A stretch of 64,000 bases of DNA, from the NCBI GenBank assembly GCA_038503035.1, contig JAVSML010000991.1, positions 62,001 through 126,000 on the forward strand, read 5' to 3'. Source of the DNA: Crocodylus rhombifer (taxonomy: Eukaryota > Chordata > Crocodylia > Crocodylidae). The notes beneath the pieces were generated by a model, which was given only the letters and a program-made list of their open reading frames with translations, ran no database searches and was not told the DNA's origin. The translations under genes were made by a program, and so were the position numbers. This document shows positions 11,307-23,692 of the stretch, piece after piece (position 1 is the stretch's first letter; every line of letters begins with the position of its first letter).

Positions 11307-12413
11307 TCACTCTGATTCTGAAGCATGCTGCCACACCCACTTCCACAGGAGAATGAGGAAGGGCTCCAGGGCCAAGGTGTACAGCTGGCCTGACAATGGG
11401 CAGCCTTGACACACCCCTATCCTGAATGGGATGGGCTCTGTCAGGGTCCAGTTGAGCTTGACCAAACATTCTGTAGAGGTATACAGCATCCCTGGAGAGC
11501 CTGTACAAAGCGGGCCCCAAAGCCAAAGGCCCGCAGCATGCCTGTGAGGTACCTGTGATCCACTCCATCAAATGCCATCTCCTGGTCCAGGGATAGGAGG
11601 ATGAAAGACAGGTCCTTCCAGTGTTCTAGCACCAAGAGGTATCCCAAATCAGGTACAGGTTGTTGAAAATGGAACATCCGGGTACCATGTACGTCTGGTC
11701 GGGATGGATCACATCTGTCAGCACAGACCGCAGGCACAGCAAGATTGCCTTCACTACCACCTTACAGTTCATGCAGAGGAGGGACATGGGACCCCAATTC
11801 CTTAGGTCATGGGGATCTCCTTTCTTTGGCAGGAGGGTCAGCATGGCCCTCCAGCACAACAGGGGGAGCTCCCACTTCCCCTGGATTTGGCCCAGACCTC
11901 CGCAAGGTCCAGGCCAAGGACATCCTAGAAAGCTTGGTAGAACTCTGAAGTCAGACTGTCGATGCCTGGAGCCTTGTTGCCAGGCATCAGGCGGAGAGCA
12001 GCTGAAAACTCAGTCAGAGCGAGAGGAACTTCCAGCTGGTCCTGGTCACCCAAAGGTAACCTGTGAGAATCCCCCTTACAGGGTCTGACAGGCATTGGCA
12101 TTGGCATTGGTTGGATTCAGGGAGAAGAGCTCTTCATAGAAGGCCCATGCATCTTACTTGGATCTGTGAGGGGGGTGCTGTCACCCACCAGAAGGCAAGT
12201 GATGTAATTTTTGGCCCCCTGCCTCCTTTCCAGGGCATAGAAGAAGCAGGAGCTGTGGTCCATCTCCTGAAGAAACTGGATGCATGAGTGGACAAATGCA
12301 CCATGGGTGCGGTGGTTGTTCAGAACACGAAGCTCTTCCCGCCTCTCCTGACACTCTCTGCAGAGAGATGGGATGGTTGGGTAGGTGGCCAGGCATTTCT
12401 TCAGCTGTAGCAC
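11307..12413 (-). pseudogene. Tx1-like LINE ORF2 linker and partial reverse transcriptase
   Basis: Pieces in order: the linker CQERREELRVLNNHRTHGAF and FFYALERRQGAKNYITCLL (12117-12413); MPGNKAPGIDSLTSEFYQAF, the start of the RT fingers (11925-12107); LPKKGDPHDLRNWGPMSLLC and HPDQTYMVPG (11626-11859); motif A LSLDQEMAFDGVDH near 11587; and motif B CQGCPLSGQLYTLALEPF near 11411. Five or more frame changes occur. Motif C (Y/FADD) does not follow; sequence similarity is lost at about 11330, giving an unusual 3' truncation. Family identity is confident from the LRNW...SLLC and LDQExAFD signatures. Confidence 0.8.
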
Positions 12414-12490
12414 TTCCCACTTGAGCTGCTCTTAGACCACCTCCCTCTGCTGAGCTGACGGAAAGCTGCCCGTTGTTCCTACCAGGCCAG

Positions 12491-13297
12491 TCAGAACTCC
12501 CAGAAAGCCTCCCTGAATCTCACATCCTCTAGCAGACTGCCATTGAAGTGCCAGTAGGTCAACCCTAGATGCCCAGGCCCCAGCATGGCCTGGGCCCAGA
12601 CAAGGTGGTGATCACTGAAAAGGGTTGGCCAGGTGCCAGAGGAGTGGGCCTGGGCAAAGTGCATCAAAGTGATGTAAATCCGGTCTAACCAGATGTGGCA
12701 TGCCTGCTCCTCCCCCACCCTCACAGAAGTGAAGGTAGGGGGTTCAATGGGGTGACAAGCACACCAGATGCCCACCAGGGAGTAGTCCATCAGGATTTCC
12801 ACAAGGACACCCAAAGCAGCCTGGTTTCACTCCTTGCCTGACTGGTCTTACGCATCTAGGGTGACATTAAAGTCCCTCCCAATGACCAGGCACTCACGAG
12901 GGTTGAGGGTGCTGATATATGTGGCCACCTGGTGAAAGAAATCTAAAAACTCTGGGTCCTTCACGGGGGCGTACACATTCATAAGGTTCAGGACCAGCCT
13001 CTGCACCTGGACCTGGAGGTGCAACAGGTGGCTAGGCACCACCTCAACATCCTGGAGAACCTCCAGCTGCAGTCCTGTGGAGAACAGGATGGCCGCCCCA
13101 GATGAGGTGGCTGAGAGGTAACTAAAAGAGACCCTGCCTCCCCACTCCAGCTGCCAATTTGGTTCACTAGCTGGAGTCACCAGGGTCTCCTGCAAGAATA
13201 CTATGGGGTCCCCTACCTCCTGAAGGAAGGAGAGCACCCGGCACCTCTAGAGACCCTTCCTGCAGCAGCGGACGTTGTGAGTCACGATCTGAAACAA
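12491..13297 (-). pseudogene. Tx1-like LINE ORF2 endonuclease domain relic
   Basis: This is the APE-like nuclease that nicks target DNA. The start near 13297 reads a LFQIVTHNVRCCRKG-type N-terminus, then a frameshift. The main block 12848-13237 contains VFLQET (catalytic Glu region), SSGAAILFS, LVLNLMNVYAPV and IGRDFNVTLD, where the usual GDFN is interrupted by Arg. After a further break, 12491-12814 carries LDRIYIT and FSDHH at 12605-12616, the C-terminal catalytic SDH motif. Thus both ends of the nuclease are readable but no single frame spans it. Confidence 0.75.
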
Positions 13298-13299
13298 CC

Positions 13300-15790
13300 T
13301 CATGGCTGTGGGGGTGTGAAGTAGACAGTTCAGCAGGGGCCTTGCACATCTCAATGCCCAGTGTGGGACCCGCCGGTTTACATAGCGCCCTTCCAAATGC
13401 ATAGAGGACATCTATGAAGCTGCAGGCCTTCCCATAGATTTGAGCATTGCAGCTTTTGGGCCCCTTGCCTTCCCCCACCAGCACCCTTGCAGTGGCAAGG
13501 ATGCTGTCAGAATCTCCCAAGTGGTCGAAGGCTAGCTGTACCTTCCTGGTGGACCAGCACATGTAGTCACAGTCAAGAGATGCAAGTAGCTCATCTCTAG
13601 GGACCACTGGGACTGAGAGGTCTGCAGGCTCCATGGAGCCTGCTGGTTCTCAGGCATCCTTCTGGACCTCAGAGGGCTCTTCCAGCACTATCTGAACCCC
13701 TGGTTTGCTAAGACCCCAGACTCTGGTTGGGATTGAGAGAGCTCTGCGGCCTCCTGGGACAGGGGTGGGGGTAAGGCTGGGGCTCGTTTACAAAATAGTG
13801 CGGTAGAGCTGGAGCCTTGGGGGGTCTATGCAGGGTCCCCAATGAGATCAGCCCATTGATTAGGGGATCCCACCTTGACCCCTCTGATGTGAGACTATGA
13901 GGTAGGCTGCAGGTGAGGTTTTCCTGGGAGGGGAAGGGAAGAGACCCACTAGGCACCAAGGTGGCTCTGGCATCTGCTTCAGGGTCCTGGGAAAGGGGAT
14001 CTCCTCCCTCAGAACTCACCATGGTGAACCCAAGGGCCCCTGTATCCCCTAGATCAGAGGGAGGAGGTTCTGCTGCCAGGCCGCCTTTTGAGCAGGCCTT
14101 AGCCTCAGCACCTGTGGTTTCAGGGGGTAGGCCTTGGTCAGCTGAATATAGGTCTTCTCCCATGGGCTCCTGTTCAGGACTATCTAGCAGCCCTGAAACC
14201 TCCTCTGTGGGGATCACCTGTTTGATCTTTCCCAGGGGTGGGATGTCAGGCACAGCTGGGGAGGCCAGGCCACTCCTTCCCCACCATATGGTGGTCTTGG
14301 GAGGCGGAGAGGAGTCTTCCACACCAGACGGCTCCAGCTATGCCCAGGCCTTCCTCTTGCCTTTATGCCTGGAGGAGACCTGCACCCACTCAGCCATGCG
14401 GTGGTCCTCAGGTGGACAGGCTCCAGCAAGAGAAGGTGAGGGTTGCGGGGGCAGCCACAACAGGGGTATGACTAGGGGCAGGGGGGGCCCTGCTTCTCTC
14501 TCCCCATGGTTGCTTGTGCCCTCCCTGGGACTCCACTAGACTTGGTTGGTTGGTGGTGTCCCTTGAGCTCATGGGTGGGCTAGTAGTTGTGGCTAGGATA
14601 CCAGGGGGGCAAGGCACTGATGGTAGGGTCACTCCTTTTTCCAGTGGGACCTTCAGATGCCCTCCCTGCCTGCGCCATGGGACACTCATGATGCAAGTGC
14701 CCTGGGGCATGGCACTGGAAGCACCGCAGATCCCACAGTGTATAAAAAGTCCTCATCAGGATCCCCTGAATAAGGCATCTCTCAACCTCCAGCCACAATT
14801 CTTCCACTATCTGGATCATGATCTGGCAACAAAAAGAGTGCATGTGGCTGAGTCCAGGGTCTCAGCACCCCAGTGAGAGGACCAGGAGATAACTGTCCTC
14901 AGGATTTGGAGCTGGGGGAGCAGGGCCCAGCTGGGGATATAGGGAGGGATGGAGCAGAGGACCACCCTGGTCCCCAGCTGCTCTAGAGGCTCAAGGAGGA
15001 TGTACTCACCCTCCACCATGAATCTCCTCTCTACCACCTTTTGTGTGGTGGCCTCTGAGGCAAGGAAAAAGACCCCTTTCCATGAAAGTGGGAGGCTGCC
15101 ATGATCTTGGAGGCCCCCACTACCTGAGCCAGGGCCTGAAACCAGGTCTCAAAGTGAAGGTTCTCCCACTTGGGCAGTTGACACTTCACCCCATGCCTGT
15201 GGGTAAGTCCTGGAAAGAGGGCCCCACTGCCTGAGCTGGAAGGGCTAGTTGTGGAGGATCCAGGCCCCTTGGCTTCAGGTCTCCCCACACCTGCCACCTG
15301 TGCATAGCTGTGGTTCCCCACTGGAGGGACATGTTGGTGGGGCCTGAGCTCGGGCCAGCGACAGGCTGAGTGGGTGTGCTGGCTGGTGTAATGCACCTGG
15401 TCCCATCAGGTGCTGCTGGTCTAGGCTTCAGGGCAGGTCCCTTGCCCTTCCCATCTCCAGCTGTGGAGGAGGCCCTTCCCACTGCCCTTGCCCTTGGTCC
15501 ATGATGATGGGAAAGGAACCTCTCCAGGGAGGGCGGTCCTGGCCAGAGGTGACCCCCTGGCCCTGTTGGCTCCCTACCAGAGTCCTACCTGCCCCTGCAG
15601 TGGAGGTTGTTTGGACTCTGCCTCTGGGGTGGAGGCTGCAGGGGCATGCATCCCCTTGAAGGCTTGGCTGGGATCCACCCCCATAGTGGGAGCTACAGAA
15701 AGTTCTGTGGGGGGCATGTGTGCCCCAAAAAGGTTCCTGCCCTGCCTTTGTTTCACATGAGGACAGGGAAGACAATAAAGGAAAACACAA
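13300..15790 (-). pseudogene. Tx1-like LINE ORF1 relic (RNA-binding, CCHC zinc knuckle)
   Basis: ORF1 proteins of this class bind element RNA in the retrotransposition particle. Here the coding sequence is spread over at least five frames. Recognisable parts, in order: a Pro/Gly/Ser-rich N-terminal stretch (about 15790-15400); SYAQVAG and LPKWENLHFETWF (15031-15396); LLEPLEQLGTRVVLCSIPPY (14816-15037); then the knuckle CFQCHAPGHLHHEC with CX2CX4HX4C spacing at 14682-14723. A long Pro/Ser/Glu-rich C-terminal tail follows (13708-14322) and continues to about 13300. The four zinc ligands are intact although the reading frame is not. Assignment rests on the knuckle, the gene order and the ORF2 that follows. 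Confidence 0.65.
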
Positions 15791-15800
15791 TATTCCACAG

Positions 15801-17170
15801 AACTGGTGAATCTAGCAGGCTGGGGTTGTGGGGCAGAAGGGGGATAGGGAGGAAGAGAGGAAGGGGGCTGAAGCTCACCAAGCCACAGCCCCACAGAAAA
15901 AAAAATGGGATGCCTATGCTTTGAGAATGTGGCGGGGAGGGTGAAAAACACACAAAGTTTGGGAAAACTTGAGCTGCCTTACTCAGCCATACAACAAACA
16001 CCAGGTCAGGGAGAATGAGCTACAGGACTTACTACACAAGGGCAAAACACACAGGGAAGACTGCTGAGGCAGGTGTAAAACATGGCTGGAGCAGTGGAGG
16101 GGCTTGTTTGTGGAAGATCTGTCCAGAAGCCCCTCAGGCCTCCAGCCAGTCACTCAGCAGCAGAGCAGTAGGCAGAAAGACAAATCAGGATCAGATGCAG
16201 TAAGGTAACTGTGGAGGATGGTAGGATCAGTCAGTCAATTAGGAAGTGATCCAGTACAGGTGTGGTGTCAGGTGGTGCAGCAGGGAATCTTCCTCTCTCC
16301 TGAAAGGGGGCAGCAGCAGAAACAGCAGTGATTGTAGGAGCTGCCTAGTTCAGCTACTCAGGGTGTGTTTCTGGTGAAAGTGGAGGTGGCCTGCCAAGGC
16401 AGCTGGGGCAGGCAAGGTTCATTTAGGCTCTGGTAGTGATAGTGGGAGAGGGGCCCACAGGCAGTGCAGGCTCCCTCCCCAGGCTGTCCCCTGACTGCAG
16501 CTTGGCAGTGGGCTGGGTAGCAGGCCAGAACAGGGGTGCAGAACCTGGGGTGTAGTGCAGTGTGATTGCCCCCTCTCTGAGATGGCAGCAGCATGCAGCA
16601 AAGGACCACCCTCCCAGGGAGAAGCAACAGCAGCAGCTGCTCAAGGCAGAAAGGGGTGCAGCCAACTTACTCTAAAAGCTCTGATACCAAGCCAGTAGCT
16701 AATAGTAGCCAGAGGCAGGAAAGGGCCTGGACATTTTCTCCCCAGAAGCTCCTGATACCAAGCTTGCAGGAAGTGGCATGGCCAAATTCCTCCCAAAGGC
16801 TCCTCCCCCAGAAGCTCCTGAGAGCGAGTAGCCCCAAGCTACTTGCCAGAGTAGCTTTTTCTATGAATGGGGCCAGGACAGGGCAACTTTATGTTGCCCT
16901 GTCTGGCTTCAGATCCAGGAGGAGCCAGGCAGGGTTATTTTGCCCCAAGTGGCACAGTTTGCTTCACAACAAAGTGCATGTTCAAGCATGTGTACTGAGG
17001 CAAAAAGTCCCAGCTCAAATTTGCACCACTTCTATTTGAGCTGCCCTGCTGTTTGCTGCTGACTGGTGGGAAGGAAAAAATGGAGCCATGTTTGATACCA
17101 AGATTTTAGCTTCCCTGCTGATCAGGAGGGAATTGCAAGGTCCTCCACTAATCAGCAGTGAAGGGATGCA
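15801..17170. repeat. GC-rich repeat-like block, partly possible LINE 5' UTR
   Basis: Rich in CAGCAG, GGAGG and CTCCTGATACCAAGC-type words. The phrase AGAAGCTCCTGA recurs around 16745 and 16810, and GATACCAAG around 16685, 16750 and 17095. The portion to about 16560 is contiguous with the minus-strand LINE and could be its 5' UTR. The portion from 16590 may be interior of the foldback element ending at 17310. No coding sequence was recognised. Confidence 0.35.
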
Positions 17171-17310
17171 GCTAGTATTCACTTCAGATTCAGCCGATTT
17201 GGGGGACAATGATTTGATCTGGTGATTCCAATCCTTGTCTCAAATTGATTTGGCTGAATCTGATTCAGAGATTTGGCCTCCAAATTGGCCAAATCTTCAA
17301 ATTGAACAGA
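17171..17310. mobile_element. Terminal fragment of the GATTTGG-rich foldback (hAT-type) family
   Basis: Dense GATTTGG, GATTCAG and CAAATTG words end at AATTGAACAGACCCCT. Its reverse complement, AGGGGTCTGTTCAATTTGAAG, resembles the termini at 4196 and 52873. The left part of the copy is not bounded. Confidence 0.45.
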
Positions 17311-17408
17311 CCCCTTTCCTCACCCACTCTTTCAGTCCCATCAGTGGCTGAACTCCTCAGCCCCAGCCTCCTGGCACTTAAAAAACAAAACAACAAAAAA
17401 GCCCCACA

Positions 17409-17418
17409 NNNNNNNNNN
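17409..17418. other. Assembly gap (10 N)
   Basis: Ten N bases follow an A-rich tract (AAAAAACAAAACAACAAAAAA). The true gap length is unknown. Confidence 0.99.
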
Positions 17419-20059
17419 CGGGGATGCTGGTACACCAGATGTGGAGACTGGCTGGAGCGTGATAATTATCGTGCTCTAGCAGATTTGATTAATTGAGTCT
17501 GTTCTAACATGCTGTAATTATAGTGCATCAGAGCAGCCTCCTGGCTCGTGTACAGGCACCCCCTGTGTACAGATGACAGGCCTTAGAACAGAAATTCATA
17601 AATGTACTGGACAGTACAAAATCTGGAATAAACATAGAAAGTGGCTTTATGGCTGTTACAACCTTACAAATATTGCCAAATATCTCCCTGTATTTCACAG
17701 ATAATAACTACCTGCTTCTTGGTCTCATTTGGACACTAACCTCATTGTCTATTCTATTACACTTCTTTTGTCTTATAAGGGCTTTGTTACACTTTACACT
17801 CTGATCTGCACAAATGTTGATGGCTATTTGTGCTAGCTAAAAGCCTGAAGCAGTCATTTTCAGTCTAGAAATTTTCTCTGACTGTCTCCCACCTGCACAG
17901 CTGTGACTTGCCACTAGAGGCCAGCCGAACAGAGGCAAGACTAGGAGCTGGAGCTGTGAGTGGCCACTAGAGGGATGGTGAGCTAGGACAGGCTTCTATT
18001 TCTGCTCTACAGGTGGGGTTATGAGAGGTCCTGGAGGACTTCAACTTGGGTGGCACATCTGTGGGGAGCGGTCACACCCTAATGGAACAAGAGCTGGGTA
18101 GTGAGGATCAAAGATAATTCTGCCCTGAGTTGCATAATGAGTACTTGAAACCATTTTAAGGTGTTAACATGCAGACAATTCAGGGGTTAAGAGCTCCAGG
18201 AGCCACCCAAAATTACCATGCAAGAAGGCCCTAAGAGGCTCATGTCTACACATCTTTATTTCTAGTTCATGTATCAACTATCCCTACAAGCACACTTTCT
18301 GAATTTCAGTGGAATCTTTTTCAGCCCCAAGAAGGGGCACCTGACATCAGAAAGCTTGTCCAACAGCTCTCCCACCTATACAGTATTTCCAATTTAAGAT
18401 ACCACAGAAAAGCTTATTAGGTAAGGACAGTTACAACACACGTTGTTAAAGACAAATGTGTATTCTTATTGCCAAATATTTTAACTAAAACCTTACTAAA
18501 ACTGATACATAACAACTTCTCTTTTCAAAGTTCACAAACTCCCATTTTTCCAGAGATAGCCGTATGTAGTTAGATTAAGCTACACACATACTTTTAAATT
18601 CTCTCTGACTGAAGTGAAATTGGAAGGCAGCTTCTCAAATAATGTAATACAGCCTTGGCTAGAGCAAGACAAATTGAAGATTCTGTTTAGATAAAACATA
18701 ACTGAATTGTTATTTTGCATCAACACTGGCTGTGGGCATTACTAAATTAGCCACCATCATTCCTAAGCAGATGTCTCAGCTGAGATCTCCATTACAGGAA
18801 TGTCCCTGAGGCATTTTCTAGATGCTCTACAATGTTGTATCTAAAAGTCAAAGCCAGAAAAAGTGAATAGGACTTGTCAGTAGTTTCCTTTCTGCCTATT
18901 ATCAGTAAAGAAGACATTTGTTTTTACAACTGTGACAGTGAAAAGATCTCTGCTGTTTCCTTTTTTTTTTCCTCATTATTTTCTGGTTCTTGTTTCTGAT
19001 CATTTGATGCCAACTACTGTTTAAACTCAGCTAGTAAATCAAGATGTATATACAACTTAGACAGCTCAAGGGAGCATTTGGCATCTTCAATTCTAAATCC
19101 TGCATTTGCTATAGATTGATAATGGCTAAGTGGTAGCAATACGAGGTGGAGTTCAATGGCCTATGTAACACTAATTCTAGACTCCAAGAAGCTCCAGGTA
19201 CTTATTGGCCCAAACCATCAGAAAAACTAAGCTGAGAGAATATTGGGCCAGAAACGCAATATAAAGTGATTAGCAACTTGTTTGGAATCAGAGCAGAAAA
19301 TTCTGATTGGATAAATCGTTTTTTCCCCACAGAAAAATGTCTGTTTTGACTGTTTGACAATGCTCTGCTTAAAAGTTTCAAATTTTGATCTTTTGACAAC
19401 ACTAAATGGAAGGATAGATAAAGGGAATTAACATCACAAGAATAAAAACAGAATATAGAACAAAATCAAGAATGGAAAATGCAGATAGAAAAGACATTAA
19501 ATAGAGAGTGCTGATTCGAGATCTTGGCCTGTGTGGTGATGTAGAAAGAAAGGAGGACTGATATTTAGGCAAAATCTGAGATGAGGACAAAGGTCTTCTG
19601 CATTTTAGCCTGAATATCAAGCCACAAAAAGCATCAAGGAGTGGGCAGGGAACCTTTTTCATTAATGGTCCTTCAGAGACTTGAACAGGGTAAAACAGAA
19701 TCACTTATTGGTGCCCCAGAGATAAAAAAGGATTTGGCCCAAGGAACTGAAATGAATGTATAAAGGGATCAGGAATCTAGGAAGGGAGACCCATGAAGTA
19801 GGAGTGATGCAGCTGGAACAGCAGAAAAAGGAAGTTTGTGGGTCTTGCATTAAGACAGTCTGGGGGTAGCTGAGCAGATATGTAAAGATTCCAGTAATTT
19901 GCAAGCAAGTGGTCATATAGGCATGGGTCAGTTTTTCATGTTGAGTAGAGAGGGAATAATGGATTTTAGAACAGCTATGGAGGGATGTGACTGTTCTTAC
20001 AAATTACTGGGATGAAAGAAATGAATAATACTAAGAGCTGAATATATGAATCGTTGGGC
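17419..20059. other. Intergenic DNA with two CTCF-like words
   Basis: No gene was recognised. A GC-richer segment at about 17880-18260 contains CCACTAGAGG twice in the same orientation (17911 and 17964). An imperfect palindrome AGCGTGATAATTATCGTGCT lies near 17455. The rest is AT-rich and featureless. Confidence 0.4.
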
Positions 20060-21062
20060 TCAATCAATGCCTTTATGTCTAGCTGGCAGCTGGTATCAAG
20101 TGGAGTGCCCCAGGAGTCAGTCCTGGGGCTGGTTTTGTTCAACATCTTCATCACGACCTGGAAGATGGAATGGAGTGCACCCGCAGCAAGCTTGCAGATG
20201 ACACCAAGCTGGGGGGGGACTAGTGGATATGCTGGAGGGTAGGGCTAGGATTCAGAGTGACCTAGACAAATTGGAGGATTAGACCATAAGAAATCTCTGA
20301 GATTCAGTTAGAACACAGGAAAAGTCATAAATTTAGGGCAGAACAAATCCATGCAGTGCTACAGGCCCTGGGCTGACTGGCTAAGCAGGAGCTCTGCAGA
20401 AAAAGACCTAGGGGTTACAGTAGATTAATGCATGGAACTTTAGCCAATAGTGTGCCTTGTTGTGAAGAGGCTACTAGGTTGCATTAATAGGAGCATTGCC
20501 AGCAGGTCGAGGGAAGTAAGTATTCCCATCTATTTGGCACTGGTGAGACCACATCTGGAGTACTGTGTCCAATTTTGATCCCCACCACTACAGAAAGGAT
20601 CTAGACCAATTGGAAAGACTCCAGCAGAGGGCAACAAAAATGGTGAGGGGGCTGGGGCACATGACTTATGAGGAGAGGCTGAGGGAACTGGGCTTATGTA
20701 TTCTGGAGAAGAAAAGACTGAGAGGGGATGTAATAACAGCCTTCAACTACCTGAAGTTTGGTCTCAAAGAGGTTGGAGCTAGACTATTCTCAGTGGTGGC
20801 ATGTGACAGAACAAGGAGCAACGGTCTCAAGTTGCAGCAAGGGAAAATTAGGTTAGATATAGGAAAAATTCTCACTAGGAGGGTAGTGAAGCACTGGATC
20901 AGGTTACTGAGAAGGTTGTGGAAGCTCCATCCTTGGAGATTCTTAAGACTCAGATAGACAAAGCCTTGTCTGGGATGATCTAGTTGGGGATGGTCCTGCT
21001 GTGAGCACGGAGTTGGATTAAATGATCCTTGCCAATCTTAATTTTCTATGATTCTGTGATGC
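20060..21062 (+). mobile_element. CR1 LINE, 5'-truncated 3' end
   Basis: This copy starts inside the reverse transcriptase at motif B (SSGVPQESVLGLVLFNIF, about 20098-20150), frameshifts, and reads LADDTK-like sequence from about 20190. It continues to a C-terminal block LDQLERLQQRATKMVRGLGH and YEERLRELGL (20565-20957). It ends in the typical CR1 3' tail: GGATTAAATGATCCTTGCC, then TTCTATGATTCTGTGATG at about 21044-21060. CR1 tails normally end in short repeats of ATTCTATG. The 5' truncation is usual for CR1. Stops and frameshifts show it is dead. Confidence 0.9.
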
Positions 21063-22924
21063 TAAGTATAGATGAAGAAGGCAAGGTTGCAAACTTCCTT
21101 TAATTTTCTTTTTGTCAGGGAGTGGAGTGTTATTACCAATGGCAAAAGAGAAGAGATTGAAGGGAAAAAAAGCTTTTGTATAATGAGCAGTCATGCAACT
21201 GTGTTGGATTTTAATTTGGTTTTGAATTATCAGATGGCCATGTTTTCCAATAAAACCAGCACTGAAAACTATTTTTATGAGACAATGGAGAACATAAAAA
21301 ACGACACATGTCAAAGATACAGCCTCTGGAGTGACTTTGCTGATCCTTTGTGACTTCTGGAAGGACTGAGAATTTGAGGGTGGGGTCCACCATTGAATTC
21401 CTGGATAGAGAGCCCTATTGAGAATTCATGTGAGCCATATGGGGACCAGGCAGCAGCTGCATTAACCCCCATGCTGCTGCTCACCCCACCATTATTCCCA
21501 AGTCCTGATATGGTCTGCAAGGTTTTTCATAGCCTGAGTCTGGCCCAGGGTTTGTTGAGTTTGACACCCCTGGATTGTGCAAATATTGGACTCTTTAAAA
21601 ATATCCTAGAAAAAAGTTTTAACTTGCCTGATTATTTAGGTGTTTATAATCACAATTTGCTTCTATTGCTGAATGTTCTCTATAACCAGATCACATTTTT
21701 TTTCCAGGAATACCGTATTCTATAAGGACCATGTCAAATATTGGATACTCACTGCAGTAAATCCTGCAACACCCAGTATTGTGGAATGGTATATTTTTCC
21801 TGCTACACAGGACATACAGCAAATCTCAAATCAGAAGTTGTTCCAAGGTCTAATTTTAAAGTGATTTAATTACTGAAGCACAGAAGGTATTGTTTTTCTA
21901 AGTGACTTCATAAATTAAAACCTTGTGAGCCATAGTGATTTAGAGATGAATAGGACTTGGTTTAATTTTCTTCATATTTTCCTTCTTATAGGAAAAAACC
22001 CTGCACTGTTCCCAAGCTACAGCTATCATAGACAACTTAGTGTTTGTAGCACTGCTAAAGATAGAATCCATCTGGTACTCCTGCTGCTCAAGATACCTAC
22101 AGTTTCAGAAGAAAATCCACAGCTGTTGTTCTGGGTAAAAGAACAGGTGGCACTTCCAGGAGAATCCAGATCTGAGGGGTTAGGAGGAAGGTACCTGTCC
22201 TAGAGTCAAGCAGTAGCTACATTTACATCTGATTTCTTTTGTAGTCAGTGAGGAGGCAGCTAGACAGAGATGAAAAAAAGTTATATAGGTTCACATTCTT
22301 ATTAACTAAATTCAGATCATAAGGTTAAGTCTTCGTTAAGGCAACTTCACAACATAATTTTGGAAGTTAGATTCCATTTCCCTTACTCACAAAGAGTTAC
22401 AGTGTACTTGCATAGTAACATGTATGGTTTAGGTACTATATAACATGTTTAAGCATATCAGAATCTGGCAAATACTGAAGAGCAAATTTATGAGCTAGTT
22501 GCCATATAACTTCAAAAGAATCTACCATGGAAAATTGCATAGGAGTAATTTGCATTTTGTTTGCTCTTTTATCAGTTACCCTGCACTACATTTTCACTTA
22601 AGTCACTGTTAGGCTTTTAATTTTATTTCCCATGTCATATGCTATTATTCATCTGAAGTTTCTCTCCTACTCTGATTACCAAATCTGTCCCCTCAGTCCT
22701 GTTTCTATTACTTTGTTAATAAGGGGTTACAAAGTAGCTTTTAGACAGCTGGTTACAATTTTTTCCCCAATCAGAAAATTTCAAATCTAAAATTTGAATT
22801 TTGGAATTTGAAAATGTAAAGATTTTAAAGAAACAAAACAAAAGTGTCTTTTTGTTTATTTCCAACTGAAAATCAGCAGGATGTTGATTCTTTTTCTTCC
22901 CCCAGCTTACTGGTGGATGCAAAT
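21063..22924. other. Unannotated AT-rich intergenic DNA
   Basis: No gene or bounded repeat was seen. Frames at 21072-21353 and 21393-21725 are open but lack recognisable motifs. Confidence 0.45.
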
Positions 22925-23692
22925 TCAGGCAGGCCTCAGACTTAGGACACAATTGGTTCCTGAAAACCGTGTCTTGAGTGGAAACCTTGTAACTCAGAAC
23001 CAATTTTCCCATAGAAACAATGTTATAAATTGGGGATTAGTTCCTTTACCACACTCAACACAGATGCCTCCAGCTAGTAAGTCTATTGTGGTTGGGGGGC
23101 AGATCAATGCCCCCATAGCAAGGGAGGGATTTGGGCTAGGGCTAGGACAGGGGCTGGGGCAAGGGCTGCCAAGCTGGGGTTGGGGGGGAAGCAGGGAGTG
23201 GGTGGGCAGCTGCCACCAATGTGGGCCACCATTCCAAGAGCTGCTCATCTGGCAGCTTGTCCAGTGGCTCTCGTCGCTGCTCTCACCAACAGTCCAGGTG
23301 AGCATGGGGGGGCATGTACCCCTGGATCTGCGCATGATGGGTGGGGCCAGAGCTGCACTGGGCTGTACTTCAGGTGAGCAGTGGAAAGCACTGGGAGCAG
23401 GGACTATGCCCTCCTGCTGCTTGTCCAGCTGGAGCCACTGCATTGCCTATGGACAAGTAGCACACAGCAGCTAGAGCCGCCACAGCTTCCCCATGCCTGC
23501 CAGATGAGCTGCGGCTTTGCCCCACCCCACTCCATCTGAGCATATGGCAGTAGCAGTGGTGGCAAGGCGGGCGGGGGGGTGCCCCTAAATCAGGGCAGGG
23601 CAGGTGGAGGAGCGGGGACTGTAGGAGGGATGCAGTCACCCTAAAATTCACCATAGCCCTACCGCCTGCCTGGAGTGGAGCCTGGTATACAG

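Larger units (their letters stand above)
11300..15800 (-). mobile_element. Tx1-like (L1-clade) non-LTR retrotransposon, 3'-truncated
   Basis: Reading the minus strand from about 15800 downward gives ORF1 (with a CCHC knuckle), then an ORF2 apurinic-type endonuclease, linker, and reverse transcriptase motifs in the correct order. This matches the two-ORF plan of Tx1-type L1 elements known from Xenopus and other vertebrates. Every domain is split by stops and frameshifts. The copy stops just past RT motif B; the catalytic YADD motif, the RT C-terminus and the 3' UTR are absent. The 5' boundary is uncertain: GC-rich sequence up to about 16560 may be its 5' UTR. Confidence 0.75.

Noticed and set aside
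13708..14539. Overlapping 204- and 208-codon frames on opposite strands as new proteins
   Set aside because: The minus-strand frame is the Pro/Ser-rich tail of the Tx1-like ORF1; the plus-strand frame is its GC-rich shadow.
4196..17310. One 13-kb hAT element spanning 4196 to 17310
   Set aside because: Both ends resemble the same family, but the intervening DNA includes other complete elements and unique sequence, and no matching 8-bp duplication flanks the pair.
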